Source: UBA1351 sp963677885 (GTDB lineage Bacteria; Bacillota; Clostridia; Lachnospirales; Vallitaleaceae). Taken from it: DNA of 64,000 bases. The stretch lies in assembly GCA_963677885.1 (NCBI GenBank), contig OY782500.1, positions 4,030,001 to 4,094,000 on the forward strand, read 5' to 3'. The notes below the pieces were generated by a model. The model made no database searches and was not told the origin of the DNA. It was given only the letters and a program-made list of their open reading frames with translations. The translations under genes and the position numbers were made by a program. Positions 33,884-42,417 of this stretch are shown piece by piece; positions within the stretch are counted from its first letter, which is position 1, and each line of letters begins with the position of its first letter.

Positions 33884-34594
33884 ATGATGACTTGTTACTT
33901 AAGCACATCAAGATTCAAGTACATCGGTGAAGGAGAAAACAACAATATGGCAATAGTAGTTGATGGTATAATCGGGGCAGGTAAAAGCACAGTTGCACAT
34001 TTTTTAAGTGAAGAGCTGGAAATAGACCTTTATGAAGAACTGAAAGAAGAGGATAAAGACTCTTTGGCACAGCGTATGTTGGATAGATTTTATGCTGATC
34101 AGTCCAGATGGAGTGCCATTATTCAAGTGATGTTCCTCAATGACCGATTTAGAGATATAAAGGCCATAGAAGCTAATGGTGAGGAAGCGATTATTGACAG
34201 GTCTATTTATGGAGATGAGATATTCGCAAGAACTATACACCATCGAGGCCAAATGGAAACCGATGAATTTGTTATCTACAGAGACTTGCTGCATAATATG
34301 CTCCAACATATTAACCCACCGGAAGTCTTAGTATATATTGACGTAGATATTGATACTGCTATGGAAAGAATAGCCAGAAGAGCAAGATCGACTGAAGCAG
34401 ACCTTATTCCTAGAGATTATATGGAAGATTTAAGACGTCATTATGAGGAATGGTTTGACGAATATGATTTGTCACCAAAGGTACGCATTGATCTTAATGA
34501 CTCGGAGCCAGATGAAAATGGTCAATTAAGACCTGAAGTCAAAGAACGTATTATGGAGGCAGTGGCTCCATACTTAAACCGTGTGAATGCTTAA
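33884..34594 (+). CDS. Deoxynucleoside kinase (dGK/dAK type)
   Basis: Phosphorylates deoxynucleosides for salvage. P-loop G-I-I-G-A-G-K-S-T, the DRS motif in IIDRSIYGDEIFA, and an Arg-rich lid R-I-A-R-R-A-R-S-T-E. Core protein starts at the in-frame ATG 33947 (215 residues, typical length), with GGAG 11 nt upstream. The ATG at 33884 has a better-placed site (AGGAGTTTATG) and would add a 21-residue polar extension that family members normally lack. I report the longer frame because the ribosome site favours it; the functional start is uncertain. Followed by a terminator and the tandem RNA-like repeats. Confidence 0.88.
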   Translation: MMTCYLSTSRFKYIGEGENNNMAIVVDGIIGAGKSTVAHFLSEELEIDLYEELKEEDKDSLAQRMLDRFYADQSRWSAIIQVMFLNDRFRDIKAIEANGEEAIIDRSIYGDEIFARTIHHRGQMETDEFVIYRDLLHNMLQHINPPEVLVYIDVDIDTAMERIARRARSTEADLIPRDYMEDLRRHYEEWFDEYDLSPKVRIDLNDSEPDENGQLRPEVKERIMEAVAPYLNRVNA

Positions 34595-34643
34595 GTCAAT
34601 CTGATTAGGATTATAAGGCATAAGTTTATATAAAAGATGTAGG

Positions 34644-34684
34644 AACTGCTTCGCTGATTTTAATCATGTGAGGCAGTTTTTGTG
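34644..34684 (+). terminator. Terminator of the deoxynucleoside kinase gene
   Basis: AACTGC-TTC / GA-GGCAGTT with a T-rich tail (TTTTTGTG). Confidence 0.7.
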
Positions 34685-34700
34685 TTTTACTTTCTTATTG

Positions 34701-34890
34701 ACTAAGAAATTGCTTTAAACAAGCCGATTTCCGTCGAACAAGGAGAACAATCCGCGATGCGGAACCAGTCTCGTTAAACGAGACTTTTGTTCTTAACTAG
34801 GAAATTGCTTTAAACAAGCTAATTTCCGTCGAACAAGGAGAACAATTCGCGAAGCGAAACCAGTCTCGTTAAACGAGACTTTTGTTCTTG
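34701..34890 (+). repeat. Two tandem 95-bp copies of a three-hairpin element
   Basis: Copies 34701-34795 and 34796-34890 are about 93% identical. Each folds into H1 (GAAATT-GCTT-TAAAC-AAGC-bulge-GATTTC, or AATTTC in copy 2), a single-stranded linker GTCGAACAAGGAGAACAA, H2 (CCGC-GAT-GCGG in copy 1, TCGC-GAA-GCGA in copy 2) and H3 (GTCTCGT-TAA-ACGAGAC followed by TTTTGTTC). The H2 difference is compensatory (C-G to U-A), which argues for selection on RNA structure. The same layout with AAGGAGAA recurs at 16800. No coding potential. The whole gap 34595-34965 holds only this, the terminator and the next gene's leader. Confidence 0.8.
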
Positions 34891-34965
34891 AATGTGATTT
34901 CATTTAGTGATAAGCTAGTAGAAACTTAGAGTTTAACAAATGGAGAGATGATGGAGGGTGATTGG

Positions 34966-35526
34966 ATGCAGTTAATTGAAAGAGACAAAGTCTTGGAATT
35001 ATTTTATGAGTACAATGAGACAGAAAGTCTCCGTAAACATGGCTTAACGGTTGAAGGAATCATGCGACATTTTGCAGATCTTTACCAAGGTAATCCTGAT
35101 GAATGGGGCATGATAGGTCTGATTCACGATATTGATTATGAGAAGTATCCTGATCAGCACTGCATAAAAGGCCAGGAGATTCTTAGAGAGGCAGGTTTTG
35201 ATGATGAGGCTGTTCGTGCTATGCAAAGTCACGGATATGAAATTTGTACTCAGGTGAAACCTGAATCCGATCTTGAAAAAGTCCTGTATACGATTGATGA
35301 ACTTTCTGGATTAATTACGGCAACGGCTCTTATGAGACCAAGCCGCAGTGTATCTGACCTTTCGGTAAAATCTGTGATGAAAAAGTGGAAGACCAAAAGC
35401 TTTGCTGGTGGTGTTGACCGTGACTTGATACTCAAGGGATGTCAAATGTTAGATAAGACCATACAGGAAGTTGTTGAGGAATGTATTATGGGCATGAGAA
35501 AAATATCTGATTCAATTGGTTTATAG
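34966..35526 (+). CDS. HD-domain phosphohydrolase-like protein
   Basis: 186 residues from 34966 (GGAGGG seven nt upstream). A compact HD fold: H-F-A-D-L-Y early, the HD pair in G-L-I-H-D-I-D-Y, a later H-G-Y-E and D-E-L-S-G-L. This is a common Firmicute family of small HD hydrolases of unknown substrate, sometimes annotated as HDIG-domain protein. It is followed 15 bp later by a MarR gene and then yaaA, apparently one operon. Confidence 0.82.
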   Translation: MQLIERDKVLELFYEYNETESLRKHGLTVEGIMRHFADLYQGNPDEWGMIGLIHDIDYEKYPDQHCIKGQEILREAGFDDEAVRAMQSHGYEICTQVKPESDLEKVLYTIDELSGLITATALMRPSRSVSDLSVKSVMKKWKTKSFAGGVDRDLILKGCQMLDKTIQEVVEECIMGMRKISDSIGL

Positions 35527-35541
35527 TAGAGAGAGAATGCG

Positions 35542-35988
35542 ATGGATAAATATAGCAGTATCATAAGTAAGTTTATTGAATCAATTAACCTATTCAACGA
35601 ATTGGAAAAGCAACCTAGAAAATACGGGACTGAATTTCTTCTATATAATTCGGAAATTGACACTTTGGTCATTATTGGTAATCATGGTGATATTAACCTA
35701 ACCCAGTTGTCAAAAGCTTTAGGGATTTCCAAAAGCGGGACAACCCGTTTTATAAAAAAGCTCCTTGAAAAGAAGCTAATTATTAAAACCAGAAAGAAGG
35801 ACAATGCTAAGGAAGTAATCTTTCGCTTAACGTCCTCCGGCAAGACGGCTTATAAGGAAAGGGTGGCGTTTAATAAGGAAACTTATAACAAACTCCATGG
35901 CAATGTATGTCGATATGTGGATGATGACCTAAATAGAATCAGTGAATTCTTAAGTACGACCAATGAGGAACTCAAAAAATTACTATGA
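35542..35988 (+). CDS. MarR family transcriptional regulator
   Basis: 148 residues. Winged helix about 50-110: NLTQLSKALGISKSGTTRFI followed by the wing K-D-N-A-K-E-V-I-F-R. Overlaps yaaA by 4 bp (ATGA), so it probably regulates this operon, possibly in response to oxidative stress given YaaA's role; that link is inference. Confidence 0.88.
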   Translation: MDKYSSIISKFIESINLFNELEKQPRKYGTEFLLYNSEIDTLVIIGNHGDINLTQLSKALGISKSGTTRFIKKLLEKKLIIKTRKKDNAKEVIFRLTSSGKTAYKERVAFNKETYNKLHGNVCRYVDDDLNRISEFLSTTNEELKKLL

Positions 35989-36764
35989 AAATAATACTAT
36001 CACCAAGTAAAACTCAAACAATTAGAAGACCGGAAGATATAAGATCTTCTGTCTGGGAAAATGCAGTAAAAGAGTTGAATTTGGATAAGAAATCGGAAAG
36101 TTTTTTATCTGAGCAGAAGACCATAACGGATGACCTGGTAAAACAGATTCAAAAAACAGCACCTGATATAATCGCTGAAAAAATGAAACTTAAGGGAAAC
36201 CTTTTGGATAAGGTTTTAGAGGACTACCAAAACTTCTATCAGGAGCCGGTTCAGGCTGGACCAGCCGCCTTGTCCTATACAGGGACAGTATTTAAGGAGC
36301 TTCATGTGGAAAATTATAGTGAAGCCTCTATTGAGTATATACATGACCACGTCATGGTCCTGTCAGCCCTTTATGGGCCTATACCGGCTACACAGTGGGT
36401 TCAGTCTTACCGACTGGACATGACCATGGCCCTATTTGAAACAAGTCTCTATCAAAGGTGGAAGCCCACCTATGAGAAGTGGTTTGCAGGTGAAGACCTT
36501 GTTGTTGATCTGGCATCCAAAGAGTTTTCCAAACAGATTAATAGAGAAATGATTACCCTAGAGTTTTTAGTTTGGCAAAAGGGCCAATATAAGTCAGTAC
36601 CTTTTCATTCCAAACAGGGAAGAGGTTTAATGGCTGATTTTATGATCAGAAACAGGATCAGTGATCCGGAAGAAATGAAGACCTTTAATAGCCTGGGATA
36701 TGCTTTTGATGAAGAGAAATCCACTGGAAAACACCTGGTTTTTAAAAAAGAAAAAGAAATTTAA
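35985..36764 (+). CDS. yaaA: YaaA family peroxide-stress protein (DUF328)
   Basis: 259 residues, normal length. Begins M-K-I-I-L-S-P-S-K-T-Q, the family signature, with LSGLYG-like A-L-Y-G-P-I-P and the C-terminal GRGLMADFMI segment. E. coli YaaA lowers intracellular iron and DNA damage under peroxide; a DNA-binding fold is known. Translationally coupled to the MarR gene and terminated at 36790. Confidence 0.92.
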   Translation: MKIILSPSKTQTIRRPEDIRSSVWENAVKELNLDKKSESFLSEQKTITDDLVKQIQKTAPDIIAEKMKLKGNLLDKVLEDYQNFYQEPVQAGPAALSYTGTVFKELHVENYSEASIEYIHDHVMVLSALYGPIPATQWVQSYRLDMTMALFETSLYQRWKPTYEKWFAGEDLVVDLASKEFSKQINREMITLEFLVWQKGQYKSVPFHSKQGRGLMADFMIRNRISDPEEMKTFNSLGYAFDEEKSTGKHLVFKKEKEI

Positions 36765-36790
36765 GAAATGTGGGAACATTTCTTTTTTTT
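36763..36790 (+). terminator. Terminator of the HD/MarR/yaaA operon
   Basis: AAGAAATGT / ACATTTCTT, 4-nt loop, eight T's; the left arm overlaps the yaaA stop codon. Confidence 0.85.
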
Positions 36791-36842
36791 GTCCGTCTAA
36801 AGAATAGATTGTTAAATGAACAATATTCAAATGGAGGAAAAT

Positions 36843-37637
36843 ATGAAAAAAATAATTGCACTTTTAATGACAGTAACCCTACTTTTTACAAGCCAAATGG
36901 CTGTACTTGCAGAAGACGAGGGAAATGTAAAAATCGAAGTAACCAGTATTAATCTGACAAATGAAGATCCGGTCGAGATTGAAGTGACCAATGTCATTAT
37001 GGACAATGGTAAGGTAACAATTGTATCAGGAGACAGAAACATGAGCTTTGATGGTTGTAAAGTTTTTGTTGGTGAGGAAGAGATTGTTTTTGATCAGGCA
37101 CCTGTTGTTAAAGACGGTGTATTGTACTTACCCCTTAGATATACCTTGGAAGCACTTGGTTTTGAAGTGACTTGGAATCCGGAAACAAATTCTGTAGATA
37201 TCATGCAGGGCGCAAGATTTACAAGTATTAAAATCGGTGAAAATGCTTATTTTAAAAACAGAATGGCACCTGTAGCCTTAAGTGGAGCTCCTTTCATTAT
37301 TGATGGCCGTACTATGGTTCCCCTTGAATTTTTCTATCACACATTAGGTGAAAGCTTTACGGTTGATAGCAATAACATTGTTTTTAATTCAGATATGATG
37401 GGAACTTTTTCTGGTTATGTTCAATCCGTAGAATATGATGAAACCGGCGCAGCTAAAATTACAATTTCATCAAAAGAAGTCAGTGAAGATATGATGGATT
37501 TAACGATTATCCACACGAACAGCTCTTTTACTGTCTTCCAAAAAGATGTAACTGAAGGAAGCTTTGTAACCGTACTTACAGCACCTGTAATGACCATGAG
37601 CATTCCAGCTCAAACAGGTGGATATATTATATACTAG
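36843..37637 (+). CDS. Secreted protein with copper-amine-oxidase N-terminal-like domain
   Basis: 264 residues from 36843 (site AATGGAGGAAAAT). Signal peptide about 1-22 ending at A-V-L-A. Central domain with two copies of the Cu_amine_oxidN1 pattern: V-K-D-G-V-L-Y-L-P-L-R-Y...A-L-G-F-E-V-T-W (about 85-115) and D-G-R-T-M-V-P-L-E-F-F (about 152-165). Despite the name these stalk domains carry no oxidase activity and are common in secreted Clostridia proteins, where they probably mediate wall or protein contacts. The C-terminal about 80 residues are beta-rich and unrecognised. Monocistronic. Confidence 0.85.
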   Translation: MKKIIALLMTVTLLFTSQMAVLAEDEGNVKIEVTSINLTNEDPVEIEVTNVIMDNGKVTIVSGDRNMSFDGCKVFVGEEEIVFDQAPVVKDGVLYLPLRYTLEALGFEVTWNPETNSVDIMQGARFTSIKIGENAYFKNRMAPVALSGAPFIIDGRTMVPLEFFYHTLGESFTVDSNNIVFNSDMMGTFSGYVQSVEYDETGAAKITISSKEVSEDMMDLTIIHTNSSFTVFQKDVTEGSFVTVLTAPVMTMSIPAQTGGYIIY

Positions 37638-37640
37638 GAT

Positions 37641-37685
37641 CAGACTCCCGAGAGACAGACTCCCGAGAGGCAGACTCCCGGTACT
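37641..37685. repeat. Three tandem 15-nt direct repeats
   Basis: CAGACTCCCGAGAGA, CAGACTCCCGAGAGG, CAGACTCCCGGTACT, starting 3 bp after the stop of the preceding gene. Purpose unknown. Confidence 0.85.
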
Positions 37686-37717
37686 TGATTGGATTTTATA
37701 AGAATTTGTAGAATTAG

Positions 37718-37750
37718 CCCGCTGAAGGAGTATCCTTTAGCGGGTTTTTT
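37718..37750 (+). terminator. Terminator before the DEAD-box gene
   Basis: CCCGCT-GA-AGGA / TCCT-TT-AGCGGG with TTTTTT tail. Confidence 0.88.
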
Positions 37751-37768
37751 GTAAATAAAAAAAATTAC

Positions 37769-37797
37769 TTGTAGTGACATGCTCCTTGTGATATAAT
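37769..37797 (+). promoter_or_regulatory. Promoter of the DEAD-box helicase gene
   Basis: TTGTAG, 17-nt spacer, TATAAT. Confidence 0.65.
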
Positions 37798-37837
37798 GAC
37801 CTGATTGCACGGAAATGATTAGAATAGGAAGTATTGA

Positions 37838-39592
37838 ATGAAATTTAACGAAATTATTGAAAATCCGGATATATTAAAAGCTATTGACGACATGGGCTTT
37901 GAGCAGCCGACTGAGATTCAGGAAAAAAGTATTGCTCTTATAGGCCAGGGTGTGGATGTTATCGGACAGTCTCAGACTGGTACTGGTAAAACCGCAGCTT
38001 TTACAATTCCGGTACTGGACAAGATTGATGTAAATGTACGTCAACCACAGATATTAATCCTTTGTCCAACCAGAGAACTATGTGTTCAGGTAGCGGGAGA
38101 ATTCAGAAAAATCTCCAAGTATATGTCAGGTATCAAAACAGTAGCTGTATATGGTGGTGAGCCAATCTACAAGCAGATTACGTCATTGAAGAAGGGTGCT
38201 AATGTCATCGTTGGTACACCAGGACGTTTGATTGACCACATGAACCGCAGAACTATCCGTTTTGATGATATGCATACCATCATTCTTGATGAAGCAGATG
38301 AGATGCTAAAAATGGGCTTTAGAGAAGATATTGAGTTGGTTATGGGAGCGATGGCTGAAGAATCCCAGCGTATCATGTTTTCAGCCACTATGCCTAAAGC
38401 GATTATTGAACTAGCCCGCAAGTATTTAAGAGATCCACAAAATATAAAGATTCAATCCAAAGGTCTTACTACCTCTACGGTGGTTCAGCAATATTGTGCT
38501 GTTAAAGCTAAGTATAAAAACGAGGCTTTGTTTAGATTATTGGATGCCAAGGCTCCAGAGAGATGTATCGTCTTCTGTAACACCAAGAGAATGGTGGACG
38601 AGATTACTGATGCACTCCAAGGTAAGAATTACTGGTCAGACAAGATTCATGGAGACTTGAAACAGGAACTTCGATTAGCGGTTCTTCACAAATTTAATGG
38701 TGGTGTCATTAATGTTCTGGTAGCAACGGATGTAGCTGCAAGGGGACTGGATATCCAGAACGTGGATTTGGTTATTAACTATGACATTCCTGAAAAAGAA
38801 GACTACTATGTTCACCGAATCGGACGTAGCGGACGTGCTGGTAAAGCAGGTGAGTCAATTACTATTGCATCTTACAGAGACCGTATCCGTCTTCATAATA
38901 TTGAGCACTATATCAAGAAGAAAATCGAAAAGATTCCGGTTCCTTCTGTTCACGAAGTTAACAACAATAAAATGGAACGTTTTATTGATACTTTGATGGA
39001 ATCAATGGATCAGGATGTTTTGGATCATTATGAACCTATTATCCATAAGATTGAAGCTAAAGGCTACAGTGTAGAGCTATTGGCGGCTTCTCTTCTAAAG
39101 GATGCACTGACTCTTCATGAATTAGTAGAAGATACAGACTTGAATGATCACAGCTTTGGTCAGTCTAGAAGCCGTTCTGACAGAGGTGATAACCGTGGAA
39201 GCAGAGACGGACGTGGTTCGAGAGACAGTCGTGGATCAAGAGACAGCCGTGGATCAAGAGACGAAAGAAGCGGTTCTGATGACCGTAGAGACCGTCGCCG
39301 TAAAGATGATGACTCATCCAATGTTCATGACAGGGCAAAGAGCCGTCGTGGAAATGGTCAGACCAGACTCTTCATCAGTGTTGGTAAAGCCCACAATGCT
39401 ACCGTAAAGGACATGCTTGGAGCTATCACCAATGAATGTGGAGTTAATGGACGCAGTATCGGAGCTATTGATATGTATGACAAGTTTTCATTTGTTGATG
39501 TAGAAGATGGGCAAGTGAAAAAGGTTTTGAAGAATCTTAAAGATAAGCGAATCAAAGGCCGTAAGGTTAATGTTGAAGTCGCTAAGAATTAA
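37838..39592 (+). CDS. DEAD-box RNA helicase with RGSRD linker and DbpA-type RNA-binding domain
   Basis: 584 residues. RecA core 1: Q-motif, GQSQTGTGKT (motif I), PTREL, VGTPGRL, DEAD (motif II), SAT. Core 2: VATDVAARGLDI and HRIGRSGRAG. Then a basic, low-complexity linker (about 440-500) with repeated R-G-S-R-D units, and a C-terminal RRM-like domain (about 508-584, TRLFISVGKAH...SFVDVEDGQV) like those of DbpA/YxiN/CshA relatives, which target the helicase to rRNA or structured RNA. Role likely ribosome assembly or cold-shock RNA unwinding. The gene is isolated between its own promoter and a very long inverted repeat. Confidence 0.94.
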   Translation: MKFNEIIENPDILKAIDDMGFEQPTEIQEKSIALIGQGVDVIGQSQTGTGKTAAFTIPVLDKIDVNVRQPQILILCPTRELCVQVAGEFRKISKYMSGIKTVAVYGGEPIYKQITSLKKGANVIVGTPGRLIDHMNRRTIRFDDMHTIILDEADEMLKMGFREDIELVMGAMAEESQRIMFSATMPKAIIELARKYLRDPQNIKIQSKGLTTSTVVQQYCAVKAKYKNEALFRLLDAKAPERCIVFCNTKRMVDEITDALQGKNYWSDKIHGDLKQELRLAVLHKFNGGVINVLVATDVAARGLDIQNVDLVINYDIPEKEDYYVHRIGRSGRAGKAGESITIASYRDRIRLHNIEHYIKKKIEKIPVPSVHEVNNNKMERFIDTLMESMDQDVLDHYEPIIHKIEAKGYSVELLAASLLKDALTLHELVEDTDLNDHSFGQSRSRSDRGDNRGSRDGRGSRDSRGSRDSRGSRDERSGSDDRRDRRRKDDDSSNVHDRAKSRRGNGQTRLFISVGKAHNATVKDMLGAITNECGVNGRSIGAIDMYDKFSFVDVEDGQVKKVLKNLKDKRIKGRKVNVEVAKN

Positions 39593-39610
39593 ATAAGTTA
39601 TATTAGAGTT

Positions 39611-39683
39611 GAAACATAAAGCAAGCCCCCTATACCCTTACGCACTTCGTGAAGCCGGGTATAGGGGGCTTGCTTTATGTTTC
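39611..39683. terminator. 27-bp perfect inverted repeat, likely bidirectional terminator
   Basis: Arms 39611-39637 and 39657-39683 pair without mismatch; loop 19 nt. The GC core is AAGCCCCCTATACCC. It sits between the convergent DEAD-box (+) and GGDEF (-) genes. The tails (TTTATGTTTCTGC) are only moderately U-rich, so the stem itself may do most of the work. The remaining stretch to 39822 shows nothing. Confidence 0.75.
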
Positions 39684-39822
39684 TGCTTAATTATAAGATA
39701 TATATTTTAGCGATTTCTGCTTTGGTTTATTAGTGGTGTCGATTTGGGTAGTAAATGGCTTTCAGTAATCATGAGATACATTAACAAAAAACGATAACAA
39801 AAATAATAAGGTAAAACATTGG

Positions 39823-42012
39823 TTAAATGCAATAGTTGTATTTGATTTGGTTGCGTCCGGCATTTTTGGCTTCATATAGGAGGGTGTCTGCAGTTTTGAT
39901 CATTTTTGCTCCACTTGTGTTTTTGCCGGTGACGACACCACCGCTAATGGTAATCACCCTGTTTTTAATGAAGGGGTAGGCTTCAATGCGATTGAGGATA
40001 TGCTGTGCATAGGTAATGGCTTCAGGAAGGTCTGTATCCTGCATGACTAACATAAATTCCTCACCGCCATATCTTCCTGCGGTAACCTTAAGATCTTCTA
40101 GTAAAAATTCACTGATTTTATGAAGAACCATGTCACCGGTTTGGTGGCCGAATTCATCATTCACCTTTTTGAAGAAATCAATATCAAAAAGGAAGATGGA
40201 AACATCGACCTCTTTTTGGAGAGCGGCAGTAAGACGGCTGATAATGGCGTTGTGATTGAAAAGGCCTGTTAGACTGTCTCGTTCAACCAGGTCACGCAGT
40301 TTTTCATTGCTCTTTCTAAGGGCTTCCGTTCTTTGCTGGATAATATTTTCCAATTCAAGATTTAAGTTCTTATATTTATCAATAAAATACTGGTTGGAGA
40401 TAAAGGAAAAACCTAGATTTATCAGCATACTAAAAAGGTGGATAGTGTCATCTGAAAAGGATAGGGGGCTGCCGCCCGGTATATCGCAGGTGATATACAT
40501 ATACATGTCTTTTTCAAGGTGCATTTGGGCCACCAGACCATCTTTAATAGGTTGGCTAACCTTTGTATAGGACAAGTAAATATCATCAGGCATAGACGCT
40601 TTTGCATAGGAAAACAAATCAGACAAAAGAGTTGCTGAAAGATTAGGGTTGGATTGGATGGATTTTTCTTCCAAAATATTATGCGACTTTATTATGTCGT
40701 CGCTAACAAAATATTCCGGTTTGAGTTGCAGGGATTGAAGCCCTTTTAGGTCATGACCAATGGCCTCAAGAAAATGTATGCCTTTGGAATCCCTTAAATA
40801 GGCAGTGGCATATTTAACCTCATAAAGATTTTCAACAAGAAGTTTGAGGAAATCCTTAAGAAAATCCATTTGAGTTCCTTCAACAATAAGCAGCTTGGAA
40901 ATCAAGGTCGTCAGTTTTTCGAAACTTTCTGAACGGCTGACCATATTGGAGTAGGTAAACAAAACCTGGCCAAGCAGACGAATACGCTTGAGGACATCGA
41001 TGGTTGTTTTGGTGAAGACTTTATCGCTTGAAGTGCCAATATCAAGAGCTAAAACGCCTTTTAACTGACCTTCCAGGTAAATATGAAGCTGGATAGTCTG
41101 GGCAATGGGCTTACTGCCCTTTTCGATGACCCGAAATATGTGATGTCTGTAAGGGTCAGAATCTGTATTATCTCTGGAAAGGATATTGTTGGTGATAAAG
41201 ATACGGGGGGAGACTTCTACATGGTTTTTAGAAGATGCCATATCCGGAGAGAAAACACTGTCCGGAATCTTAATACTGGATAGCTGGTCAAGATCATGTC
41301 CAATCGTGTGGATGTAAGTCCAGTAACCTTCTTCGTATAGTAAGGCACTACCGTAATCCGGTTCCTTTGTCGATTCAAAGATAATATCCAGTAACCTGGC
41401 CATGAAACTTCCAGTATCCGTGGTTTGGTAATGTCTGGAATTTAGGAGTGAATCCGTCATATCCAGAAATGCCTGTATTTGATTTTTAGTTTCTGAAGTT
41501 AATAAAGGAACCAGAAGAGCCTGTAGATTGTGTCTGAAAAATGACAGGGTTTCAGTCATTGTTTCTGAGAGGGTTCTTAGTTCTGTCAGGAAGATCAAGT
41601 CCCCAATCAGAAAATCCCCCATAAAGAGCCGCAATACAATGACTGGAGATGTAACCTCCTGGCTTTCGATAAAAACATTTAGTTTAAGAGGGTTTATGTA
41701 TGGAAAGGCTGCGGAATAATTTTCAGTAAGCAGCTCTATTTCACTAAGACTGTACATATCCTTTGATACATCATAGGTCATCTGCTTCATACTGTAGTTA
41801 AGGATGGAAAGGGAATCATCTGAAGGAATATCCATATGGCAGTCGATTTTGCCCACACGATAGGAGCCATATTCCAGAAATCCTATGTAACCTGAGGTGA
41901 TTTCCTGAAAATGGCTGCAGATGAAATGACCAAATGCATTCATCAGCATGACCGGTGACTGGTCCATGCCGGTGAGCTGATTGTAAAAGGTGTAGTATTC
42001 CTTAAATGCCAT
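39823..42012 (-). CDS. GGDEF-domain diguanylate cyclase with large N-terminal sensory region
   Basis: 729 residues from 42012 (site CAGGAGATAATT). No membrane helices. The N-terminal about 550 residues are probably two or more GAF-like modules (for example around F-M-A-R-L-L-D-I-I-F-E-S-T and F-L-K-D-F-L-K-L-L-V-E-N-L). A coiled linker of about 30 residues leads to the GGDEF domain (about 570-729) with RDSLTGLFNH, DIDFFKKVND and an intact GGEEF active-site loop. It should make c-di-GMP; an RxxD inhibitory site before the loop is not evident. Signal unknown. Monocistronic. Confidence 0.9.
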   Translation of the reverse strand: MAFKEYYTFYNQLTGMDQSPVMLMNAFGHFICSHFQEITSGYIGFLEYGSYRVGKIDCHMDIPSDDSLSILNYSMKQMTYDVSKDMYSLSEIELLTENYSAAFPYINPLKLNVFIESQEVTSPVIVLRLFMGDFLIGDLIFLTELRTLSETMTETLSFFRHNLQALLVPLLTSETKNQIQAFLDMTDSLLNSRHYQTTDTGSFMARLLDIIFESTKEPDYGSALLYEEGYWTYIHTIGHDLDQLSSIKIPDSVFSPDMASSKNHVEVSPRIFITNNILSRDNTDSDPYRHHIFRVIEKGSKPIAQTIQLHIYLEGQLKGVLALDIGTSSDKVFTKTTIDVLKRIRLLGQVLFTYSNMVSRSESFEKLTTLISKLLIVEGTQMDFLKDFLKLLVENLYEVKYATAYLRDSKGIHFLEAIGHDLKGLQSLQLKPEYFVSDDIIKSHNILEEKSIQSNPNLSATLLSDLFSYAKASMPDDIYLSYTKVSQPIKDGLVAQMHLEKDMYMYITCDIPGGSPLSFSDDTIHLFSMLINLGFSFISNQYFIDKYKNLNLELENIIQQRTEALRKSNEKLRDLVERDSLTGLFNHNAIISRLTAALQKEVDVSIFLFDIDFFKKVNDEFGHQTGDMVLHKISEFLLEDLKVTAGRYGGEEFMLVMQDTDLPEAITYAQHILNRIEAYPFIKNRVITISGGVVTGKNTSGAKMIKTADTLLYEAKNAGRNQIKYNYCI

Positions 42013-42176
42013 AATTATCTCCTGTGTCCAGCCCCTACTTCTCATAACATCCTATTATTAACTTCATTATACTATTAAGGGAATTGAAATTCAAACAAAG
42101 ATGGAATTTTGCAAAGTGATGTTTTAACGTAAAAGAGCAAAAATGCAGGATTTGAAAACAAAGTTGCAAAATTGTA

Positions 42177-42205
42177 TTGACAAGACAGATTGATTTATAT
42201 ATAAT
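42177..42205 (+). promoter_or_regulatory. Consensus sigma-A promoter of amt-glnK
   Basis: TTGACA, exactly 17 nt, TATAAT, both hexamers perfect. Transcription would start near 42212, leaving a leader of about 205 nt. Confidence 0.9.
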
Positions 42206-42257
42206 GGTAACAAATTCAAGGGTGAATTTTATGAATGTATATCTATTCATGTGCAAT

Positions 42258-42306
42258 TAGACAAAGAGGTCTATAGACGTTAGGCGTAACGTTTATGGGC
42301 TTTTTT
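42258..42306 (+). promoter_or_regulatory. ANTAR-type dual-hairpin antiterminator/terminator in the amt leader
   Basis: P1 TAGAC-AAAGAG-GTCTA (hexaloop with A1 and G4), immediately followed by P2 TAGACGTT-AGGCGT-AACGTTTA (hexaloop with A1, but C at position 4). A competing terminator uses GTCTATAGACGTTA (42269-42282) against TAACGTTTATGGGC (42287-42300) with G-U pairs, then TTTTTT; it takes over the 3' arm of P1. Mutually exclusive P1/terminator is the mechanism known for ANTAR antiterminator proteins in nitrogen and ethanolamine genes. Confidence 0.7.
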
Positions 42307-42417
42307 GCTTTTTTTATGTAAAAATGTGGGCGATAAACATAAAAAACATGAAATTTTACTCTTAAATATGGGCATTCTTAACAAGGATATTACTATTATA
42401 ATTTTGGAGGTTTTAAC

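Noticed and set aside
34701..34890. CRISPR array
   Set aside because: Only two directly abutting long copies without spacers, no cas genes; hairpins and compensatory change fit a structured RNA.
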